DNA of 64,000 nt from Blastococcus sp. TML/M2B (GTDB taxonomy: Bacteria; Actinomycetota; Actinomycetes; Mycobacteriales; Geodermatophilaceae): positions 1,116,001 through 1,180,000 of the forward strand of contig NZ_JAENZZ010000002.1 of the NCBI RefSeq assembly GCF_016612865.1, written 5' to 3'. Positions 55,119-64,000 of this stretch are shown here, piece after piece (position 1 is the first letter of the stretch; every line of letters starts with the position of its first letter). Position numbers and translations under genes: made by a program. The notes under the pieces are model-generated. The model had not been told where the DNA came from. It ran no database searches and saw nothing but the letters and a program-made list of their open reading frames with translations.

Positions 55119-55177
55119 GAAAAAGACCCCCCGGGTACGGGAGGTCTGCGCGCAGTCGAGGAGGGGACTGCGCGCTA
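55119..55177 (-). promoter_or_regulatory. Transcriptional attenuator before cimA
   Basis: Reading towards cimA, a 10-bp perfect hairpin GCGCGCAGTC/GACTGCGCGC (55148-55175) directly follows the leader-peptide stop. It is followed by a terminator AGACCtCCCG/CGGGgGGTCT with loop TACC (55124-55147), then a run of five T (55120-55124), and cimA begins about 40 bases later. This is the layout of a classical amino-acid attenuator. Confidence 0.7.
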
Positions 55178-55207
55178 CACGATGATGATCGAGGCGGTGG
55201 TGTGCAT
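55175..55207 (-). CDS. cimA leader peptide MHTTASIIIV
   Basis: A ten-codon open frame, ATG-CAC-ACC-ACC-GCC-TCG-ATC-ATC-ATC-GTG-TAG, with three consecutive Ile codons then Val before the stop. It lies just before the attenuator hairpins. No strong ribosome site is seen; GATTTACT just upstream could be a -10 placing the transcript start at the ATG, which would make it leaderless. Confidence 0.7.
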   Translation of the reverse strand: MHTTASIIIV

Positions 55208-55258
55208 CGCGACGAGTAAATCACGCGCCGCCGGCGGCCCCGTCCGGCCGGCCGACGT

Positions 55259-55307
55259 GGTGCGCGGATGACGCGTCCCGCGGTGCGGAAGGCGTCATCC
55301 GCGCACC
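55259..55307. repeat. 16-bp inverted repeat downstream of leuB
   Basis: GGTGCGCGGATGACGC (55259-55274) and its exact complement (55292-55307) enclose 17 bases, between the leuB stop and the cimA leader. It could end leuB transcription or belong to a dispersed repeat family; there is no T-run. Confidence 0.8.
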
Positions 55308-55321
55308 CTGTCGAGGGGGCG

Positions 55322-56345
55322 TCAGCCGCTGGCGAGCGCGGCCAGCCGGTCGCCGACCTGCTGGGTGCGGATCTGCTGCTGCGGGTCGCGGGTGGACAGG
55401 TCGAAAGCGACCGCGGCGTTGACCTTCTTGGCCTGCTCGGCGCGCCCGAGGTGCTCGAGCAGCAGCCCCACCGACAGCACGGTGGCGGTCGGGTCGGCGA
55501 TGCCCTGGCCGGCGATGTCCGGCGCGGAACCGTGCACCGGCTCGAACATGCTCGGGTTGGTGCCCGAGGCGTCCAGGTTGCCGCTGGCGGCCAGCCCGAT
55601 GCCGCCGGTCACCGCGGCGGCGATGTCGGTGACGATGTCGCCGAACAGGTTGTCGGTGACGATGACGTCGTAGCGGCCCGGGTCGGTGATGAAGAACATC
55701 GAGGCGGCGTCGACGTGCTGGTAGGCGACCTGGACGTCGGGGAACTCCGCGGAGACCTCCTCGACGACGCGCGACCACAGCCCGCCGGCGTGGGTGAGCA
55801 CGTTGGTCTTGTGGATCAGCGTCAGGTGCTTGCGCGGGCGGGTGACGGCCCGCTCGAAGGCGTAGCGGACGACGCGCTCGACGCCGAACGCCGTGTTGAG
55901 GCTGACCTCGGTGGCGATCTCGTGCGGGGTGTCCTTGCGCAGCACGCCGCCGTTGCCGACGTAGGGCCCCTCGGTGCCCTCGCGCACGCACAGCATGTCG
56001 ATCGGGCCGTCGGCCGCCAGCGGATCCGCGGACGCCGTCGAACAGCTTGGCCGGGCGCAGGTTCACGTGGTGGTCGAGCTCGAAGCGCAGCCGCAGCAGC
56101 AGCCCGCGCTCGAGGATGCCCGGCGGCACGCTCGGGTCGCCGATGGCGCCGAGCAGGATCGCGTCGTGCTGGCGCAGCTCGTCGAGCACGGTGTCGGGCA
56201 GCAGCTCACCGGTCCGCTGCCAGCGGGCCGCACCCAGGTCGTAGGGGGTGGTCTCGAGGTCGGGGGCCACCTCGGAGAGGACCTTGAGGCCCTCCGCGAC
56301 GACCTCCGGGCCGATGCCGTCGCCAGCGATCACTGCCAAGCGCAT
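55322..56345 (-). CDS. leuB: 3-isopropylmalate dehydrogenase, frameshift
   Basis: Oxidises 3-isopropylmalate in leucine synthesis (and methylmalate in the citramalate route). The product starts [23 protein letters not shown]. An extra G near 56024-56028 breaks the frame; without it [29 protein letters not shown] reads through. [21 protein letters not shown] and [20 protein letters not shown] give the metal and NAD sites. The corrected length is about 340 residues. It lies 16 bases after serA. Confidence 0.93.
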
Positions 56346-56361
56346 GGGGGAACTCCTGGTC

Positions 56362-57975
56362 TCAGAGGGTGTCGAGGTCGGCGGCGCGGGCCTCGCGGGC
56401 GCCGATGCGGCCCGCGATGGACTCGAGCAGCTCGGGGCTGACCGGGCTGTCGACGGTGACGGCCATGAGCGCCTCGCCACCCTCGGTCGTGCGGCTGACC
56501 TGGGCGCCGGCGATGTTGATGCCGGCCTCCCCGAGCGCCGCACCGACGGCGCCGACGACGCCGGGCCGGTCCTCGTAGGTGAAGAACAGCAGCCGGCCGT
56601 CGGCGGCCAGGTCGATCTCGAAGCCGGCGACCTCGGTCAGCCGGGCGACCTGGTTCTTGCCGTAGAGCGTGCCGGAGACCGAGACCTGGCGGCCGTCGGC
56701 CATGGCGCCGCGCACGGTCACCAGGTTGCGGAAGGTGGGGCTCTCCAGGTCGCTGGTCAGGCCGACCTCCAGCCCGCGCTGCTCGGCGAACAACGGTGCG
56801 TTGACGTAGGTGACCTGCTCCTCGACGACGTCGGAGAAGACGCCCTTGAGCACCGCCAGCTGCAGCACCGAGTCGTCGAACTCGGCGAGCTTGCCGCGCA
56901 CCTCGACGGTCAGCGACTGGGCCAGCCCGCCGGCGACGGCGGTGAACGCCCGGCCGAGCTTCTCGGCCAGCGGCAGGCCCGGGCGCACGTCCTCGGCGAC
57001 GACACCGCCGGCCTGGACGTTGACCGCGTCGGGGACGAACTCGCCCTGCAGCGCCAGGCGCACCGAGCGGGCGACGGCGGTGCCGGCCTTGTCCTGCGCC
57101 TCGGTGGTCGAGGCGCCCAGGTGCGGGGTGACGACGGTGTTCGGCAGCCCGAACAGCGGGCTGTCGGTGCACGGCTCGGTGGCGTAGACGTCCAGTCCCG
57201 CAGCACCGACCTGGCCCGAGCGCAGCGCGTCGGCCAGCGCCGCCTCGTCGACCAGCCCACCGCGGGCGGCGTTGACGATGATGACGCCCTTCTTGGTCAG
57301 CGCCAGCTGCTCGGCGCCGATGAGCCCGAGGGTCTCGGGGGTCTTGGGCAGGTGGATGGAGATGAAGTCCGCCTCGCGGAGCAGCTCCTCCAGAGAGACC
57401 AGCCGGACGCCGAGCTGGGCGGCCCGGCCGGGCTGGATGTAGGGGTCGTAGGCGATGAGCTCGACGCCGAAGGCGGCCAGCCGCTGGGCGAACAGCACGC
57501 CGATGCGGCCGAGGCCGACGACGCCGACGGTCTTGTCGGTGACCTCGACGCCCATGAACTTCGAGCGCTTCCACTGGCCCTCGCGCAGCGTCGCGTCCGC
57601 GGCGGGGATCTGGCGCGCGGCGGCCAGCAGGAGGGCGACGGCGTGCTCCGCGGCGCTGACGATGTTCGAGGTCGGCGCGTTGACGACCATCACGCCGCGC
57701 TCGGTGGCCGCGGGGACGTCGACGTTGTCCAGGCCGATGCCGGCGCGCGCCACGACCTTGAGGTTCGGCGCCGCGGCGAGGGCCTCGGCGTCGATCTGGG
57801 TGGCGCTGCGGATCATCACCGCGGCGGCGTCGGCCAGCGCGGGCAGCAGCGCCGACCGGTCGGCGCCGTCGACGTGGCGGATCTCGACGTCGGTCCCGAG
57901 CACCTCCAGGACGCTCGGGGCGAGCTCTTCGGCGATCAGGACGACGGGCGCGGTCCCCCGCACGGTGGCTGTCAC
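56362..57975 (-). CDS. serA: D-3-phosphoglycerate dehydrogenase
   Basis: First enzyme of serine synthesis, 537 residues: a long actinobacterial form. [19 protein letters not shown] near 75, the Rossmann motif [19 protein letters not shown] near 150, and [26 protein letters not shown] and [15 protein letters not shown] are catalytic-domain signatures. An intervening domain and a C-terminal ACT domain ([21 protein letters not shown]) follow. The start at GTG 57975 is chosen over GTG 57963 on family length; the ribosome site is weak for both. Confidence 0.94.
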   Translation of the reverse strand: MTATVRGTAPVVLIAEELAPSVLEVLGTDVEIRHVDGADRSALLPALADAAAVMIRSATQIDAEALAAAPNLKVVARAGIGLDNVDVPAATERGVMVVNAPTSNIVSAAEHAVALLLAAARQIPAADATLREGQWKRSKFMGVEVTDKTVGVVGLGRIGVLFAQRLAAFGVELIAYDPYIQPGRAAQLGVRLVSLEELLREADFISIHLPKTPETLGLIGAEQLALTKKGVIIVNAARGGLVDEAALADALRSGQVGAAGLDVYATEPCTDSPLFGLPNTVVTPHLGASTTEAQDKAGTAVARSVRLALQGEFVPDAVNVQAGGVVAEDVRPGLPLAEKLGRAFTAVAGGLAQSLTVEVRGKLAEFDDSVLQLAVLKGVFSDVVEEQVTYVNAPLFAEQRGLEVGLTSDLESPTFRNLVTVRGAMADGRQVSVSGTLYGKNQVARLTEVAGFEIDLAADGRLLFFTYEDRPGVVGAVGAALGEAGINIAGAQVSRTTEGGEALMAVTVDSPVSPELLESIAGRIGAREARAADLDTL

Positions 57976-58142
57976 GGCTCGACAGCCTAGGGAGGACGCC
58001 ACCCGCGGGAACGTCCGGGTGCATGGTGTGGGACGGCGGTCCCACTGAGCGGGACAGCCGCCCGAGCTCTTGCCGCCGGCCCCGCGGACCGCTCATCCTG
58101 GCCGCGTCGCGGCATCCGCCGCGCCGACCGAGGGAGGACGAC

Positions 58143-58724
58143 GTGACGCAGCCCCCCGGGGACCTGCCCCGCCTCCCGGAGGACCCCGCCTGGAGCCGGG
58201 GGCCGCACGGCGGCCGGTTCGGCTACGCCGGGTACCCACAGCAGCAACCGCACGGGCATCTCGCACCCCCGCCCCGTCGGCCGGGCACGGTCGTCGCGGC
58301 CGCCGTCCTCGGGTTCGTGTTCGGCGCCTTCGGTCTGGTCGTGGCGCTCGGCGCGCTGGTCCTGGGCGCGATCGCAGGCAGCCTGGACGACGACTCCTCA
58401 CCCGCCGGGTTCGACGGCCTCGCCGACGCGGCGGTCGCGGTGGCGGTGGTCGTCGCGCTGCTCGCGATCGCGTGGGCGGTGCTGCTCATCTGGGGCGGGG
58501 TGTGGGCGCTGACCGGGCGCAGCCGGGTGCTGCTGCTGGTGGGCGGCTCGATCGCGCTCGTCGTCACCACGCTGGGGTTCCTCGGCAGCGTCAACAGCAC
58601 GAGCGGCGGCGACGTCGTCGTCAACCTGCTGCTCTTCGCCGGGGCCCTGGCGATCGTGCTGCTGCTGTCCCTGCGGCCGTCCGCCGACTTCTTCGCCGCC
58701 TCCCGGGGCCGCCGCGGCTCCTGA
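58143..58724 (+). CDS. Hypothetical four-helix membrane protein
   Basis: A 193-residue protein with a Pro/Gly/His-rich N-terminus (about 45 residues) and about four membrane segments: VVAAAVLGFVFGAFGLVVAL, AVAVVVALLAIAWAVLLIWG, VLLLVGGSIALVVTTLGFLG and VVNLLLFAGALAIVLLL. The GTG at 58143 follows GGGAGGAC. Proline-rich heads followed by membrane helices are common in actinobacterial envelope proteins. The family is not recognised. Next downstream is a DUF805 protein with a similar architecture. Confidence 0.75.
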   Translation: MTQPPGDLPRLPEDPAWSRGPHGGRFGYAGYPQQQPHGHLAPPPRRPGTVVAAAVLGFVFGAFGLVVALGALVLGAIAGSLDDDSSPAGFDGLADAAVAVAVVVALLAIAWAVLLIWGGVWALTGRSRVLLLVGGSIALVVTTLGFLGSVNSTSGGDVVVNLLLFAGALAIVLLLSLRPSADFFAASRGRRGS

Positions 58725-58801
58725 GGCCCGGGGCCCGGAACCCCTACACTCCGGCCCGACGACCCGCCGCCGTGGCGGGCGGCCCAGGAGGACGCTGCGC
58801 G

Positions 58802-59356
58802 ATGACGACCCCACCCCCCGGCTACGACCCGAACGTCCCGCCCGAGGACCAGCCGGGCTGGGGCACGACCCCCCCGCCGGCCGGCTACGGCCAGGCCCCG
58901 GGCTACGGCCAGGCCCCGGGCTACGGCCAGGCCTACCCCGCGGCTCCCGGCTACGCCGGCCCGTCGGGCGCCTCGCCGCAGATGGACATCGCCACTGCGG
59001 TGCGCAGCGTCCTGGGCCAGTACGCGAACTTCACCGGCCGGGCCCGGCGCTCGGAGTTCTGGTGGTTCTACCTGGCCAACTTCCTGGCCTCGGTCGTCGC
59101 CTCGATCATCGACCAGGTGCTCGGCGTGCCGCTGCTGCAGATCGTCGTCGGCCTCGGGCTGCTCATCCCCGGCCTCGCCGTGGGCGCCCGCCGCCTGCAC
59201 GACATCGGCAAGTCCGGCTGGTGGCAGCTCATCGCCCTGGTGCCGCTGGTCGGCATCATCGTGCTGATCGTGTTCTGGGCCCAGGACGGCGACCCGGCGC
59301 CGAACCAGCACGGTCCCTCGCCGAAGTACCAGGCGGCTGGCGGCTACGGCTACTGA
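58802..59356 (+). CDS. DUF805 membrane protein with GYGQAP repeats
   Basis: A 184-residue protein. The first 60 residues are Pro/Gly/Tyr-rich and contain tandem GYGQAP units encoded by an 18-bp repeat near 58885-58935. The DUF805 domain follows: NFTGRARRSEFWWFYLANFL, three or four helices, and GARRLHDIGKSGWWQLIAL. Members are small membrane proteins, often linked to envelope stress, with no defined biochemical role. Start ATG 58802. Confidence 0.85.
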   Translation: MTTPPPGYDPNVPPEDQPGWGTTPPPAGYGQAPGYGQAPGYGQAYPAAPGYAGPSGASPQMDIATAVRSVLGQYANFTGRARRSEFWWFYLANFLASVVASIIDQVLGVPLLQIVVGLGLLIPGLAVGARRLHDIGKSGWWQLIALVPLVGIIVLIVFWAQDGDPAPNQHGPSPKYQAAGGYGY

Positions 59357-59372
59357 CCCGGTAGGAACGCAG

Positions 59373-59407
59373 AAGGGCCCCGTCACCGCGAGGTGACGGG
59401 GCCCTTT
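59373..59407. terminator. Bidirectional terminator between DUF805 and ilvC
   Basis: A 15-bp perfect stem AAGGGCCCCGTCACC with a GCGA loop and a short T-run on the plus strand (A-run side gives a T-run on the minus strand as well) lies between two convergent genes. Confidence 0.85.
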
Positions 59408-59418
59408 CACGTGCTGGA

Positions 59419-62878
<3,460 letters not shown>

Positions 62879-62947
62879 CCGGGGTTCTCTCCTGGCCGTG
62901 CGGGACGGTGCGGGTGTGCGGTGCGGGCGTCGACAGCTGTCGGGCAA

Positions 62948-63011
62948 CAAAAAACCCCTCGTGCCGCAGGCACGGAGGGGTCAGCGCGTCGGTCGGGTGG
63001 ACCGGCGCGCT
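62948..63011 (-). promoter_or_regulatory. Transcriptional attenuator before ilvB
   Basis: A 12-pair hairpin with one mismatch, AGCGCGcCGGTC/GACCGaCGCGCT (62983-63011), follows the leader stop. Next comes a terminator ACCCCTC-GTGCC/GGCAC-GAGGGGT with a one-base bulge and a run of six T (62949-62981). ilvB starts about 70 bases downstream. This layout fits attenuation as known for ilvBNC of Corynebacterium. Confidence 0.7.
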
Positions 63012-63075
63012 ACGGAACTACGAGGAGGCTGCGGGAGCGGCCGTCGACGAGCGGGCAGGCGTGGGGCACCTCCAC
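63010..63075 (-). CDS. Probable ilvB leader peptide (ends LLVVP)
   Basis: A short open frame of 21 codons (19 from an inner GTG at 63069) ends ...RSLLVVP then TAG, with Leu-Leu-Val-Val just before the attenuator hairpin. It starts at GTG with no good ribosome site, so the start is uncertain. The branched-chain codons at its end fit control of ilvB by Leu/Val. Confidence 0.5.
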   Translation of the reverse strand: MEVPHACPLVDGRSRSLLVVP

Positions 63076-63101
63076 ACTGTGCGCCTGCCGACGGCCGGCC
63101 G

Positions 63102-64000
63102 TCAACCAGCCCGTCCCACTGGCTGGGCATTGGTGTCCAGATCCACACCGCGGTCGGCGAGGACGGCCTCCGCGTCGAAGCCGGCGAGCACCTCCTGGAG
63201 CGAGCCGGCGTCGACCGGCCGGCCGAACAGCCAGCCCTGCATGAACCGGCACCCGCGCTACTCGAGCAGGCGCCGCTGGCCGGCGGTCTCCACGCCCTCC
63301 GCGACGACGTCCAGGCCCAGCCGCCGGCCGAGGTCCAGGACGCCGGCCACGAGGGTGGCCCCGCGCTCGTCGTGCTCGATGTCCGCGACGAACGCGCGGT
63401 CCAGCTTGAGGATCTGCACCGGCAGCCGGGACAGGTAGGCCAGCGACGAGTAGCCGCGGCCGAAGTCGTCGACCGAGAGCACGCACCCCATCTCGCGCAG
63501 CGTGGCGAGGTCGCTCTCGAGCCGGTCCTCCGCGTCGAGCATCACCGACTCGGTGATCTCGAGGATGAGCTTGTGCGGCGGCAGGCCGGACTCCGCCAGC
63601 GCGACGGCCACGTCGGGGGCCAGGCAGCCGGCCTGCAGGTGGCGGACCGAGACGTTGACGCTCGTCATGACCTGGAACCCGGCGGCGAGCAGCGCCGCGG
63701 CGTCGCGGGTCGCCCGCCGCAGCACCCAGCGCTGCAGCGCGACGATCAGGCCCTCGTCCTCGGCCAGGGAGATGAACTCGTCGGGCGGCACGGTGCCCAG
63801 CACCGGGTGGTCCCAGCGGACGAGGGACTCCAGGCCCAGGATGCGCCGCTCCTCGATCCCGACCACCGGCTGGTAGACCATCCGGAAGTGCTCCTGGTCC
63901 AGGGCGGCGGGCAGGTCGCGGGCGAGCCGGGCACGGCGGCCCATCGCGGAGTCGGTGGCCCGGGCCGCCGTCCGGACGCAGGACTTGCCGTCGGCCTTGG
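63102..64000 (-). CDS. GGDEF-EAL protein, partial, in-frame TAG
   Basis: This gene runs off the right edge. Its visible start KADGKSCVRTAARATDSA looks like the end of a GGDEF domain, followed by an EAL domain with LESLVRW, SVNVSVRHL, EITESVM, DDFGRGYSSLAYL, LKLDRAFVADI and VVAEGVET, i.e. nearly all phosphodiesterase ligands. A TAG at 63258-63260 follows GQRRLLE; beyond it the same frame continues RGCRFMQGWLFGRPVDAG to a TGA at 63102. The TAG, in place of a likely CAG, removes the QG motif that carries a catalytic Gln. It would act on cyclic di-GMP. Confidence 0.8.

Overview
The window is a very GC-rich (well above 70% by eye) stretch of an actinobacterial chromosome. Codon use, abundant GTG starts, ATGA/GTGA gene overlaps and gene order all fit. 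From memory, the order ffh-glnD-glnK-amt-ftsY-smc-mutM-rnc-rpmF-DUF177-coaD-rsmD-recG-rpmB-thiL-ddl-gpsA-cofC-ppk-mutT1-leuD-leuC-(IclR)-tRNA Glu/Gln-gltX-FAH-leuB-serA-ilvC-ilvN-ilvB is the conserved block of Mycobacterium tuberculosis around Rv2916c-Rv3003c. The likely family is Geodermatophilaceae (Blastococcus/Modestobacter/Geodermatophilus); a phosphatidylcholine synthase gene fits that, but this assignment is inference.

Layout. 33-6053 (minus): signal recognition particle ffh and the nitrogen-sensing operon amt-glnK-glnD, with a candidate GlnR box upstream. 6273-8890 (plus): a four-gene nickel/cobalt ECF transporter behind a candidate Nur box. 8895-19789: ftsY, a PhoD-like phosphatase, an EEP-family hydrolase, DUF402, smc, mutM, rnc, rpmF, DUF177. 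19935-26239: a nucleoside phosphorylase, a coiled-coil protein, coaD, rsmD, recG and a DAK2/FakA-like protein. 26403-39118: rpmB, a cytidylate-kinase-like gene, GNAT, thiL, an Lrp-type effector domain, DUF3515, a lipoprotein, ddl, phosphatidylcholine synthase, a trans-sulfuration enzyme, gpsA, plsC, cofC, ppk1 and mutT1. 39155-41942: leuCD with a divergent IclR-type regulator. 41939-48800: a Leloir module (galT, galK, Na+/sugar symporter, small membrane protein) opposite a GH3 beta-glycosidase. 48819-49225: two tandem tRNA-Glu genes, each with a terminator, plus tRNA-Gln. 49291-53487: CPBP protease, gltX, FAH hydrolase, VOC and ABM proteins. 53492-63075: branched-chain amino-acid and serine genes (cimA, leuB, serA, ilvC, ilvN, ilvB), with peptide-coding attenuators before cimA and ilvB. 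63102-64000: the 3' part of a GGDEF-EAL protein interrupted by an in-frame TAG.

Two window-wide features matter most. First, twelve otherwise normal genes, several essential (rpmB, ftsY, glnD, leuB, thiL), are each broken by a one-base indel. There are 13 in all and 12 are single-base insertions. This pattern points to uncorrected sequence error rather than decay, so those genes are annotated as whole genes. Second, several intergenic gaps hold long perfect palindromes or inverted repeats, including one 24-bp palindrome present twice in identical form. No prophage, transposase, CRISPR array, secondary-metabolite cluster or defence island is visible. The most interesting content is regulatory: the Ile-Ile-Ile-Val leader peptide before cimA, the ilvB attenuator, the Nur, GlnR and leuC/IclR operators, and the palindromes.
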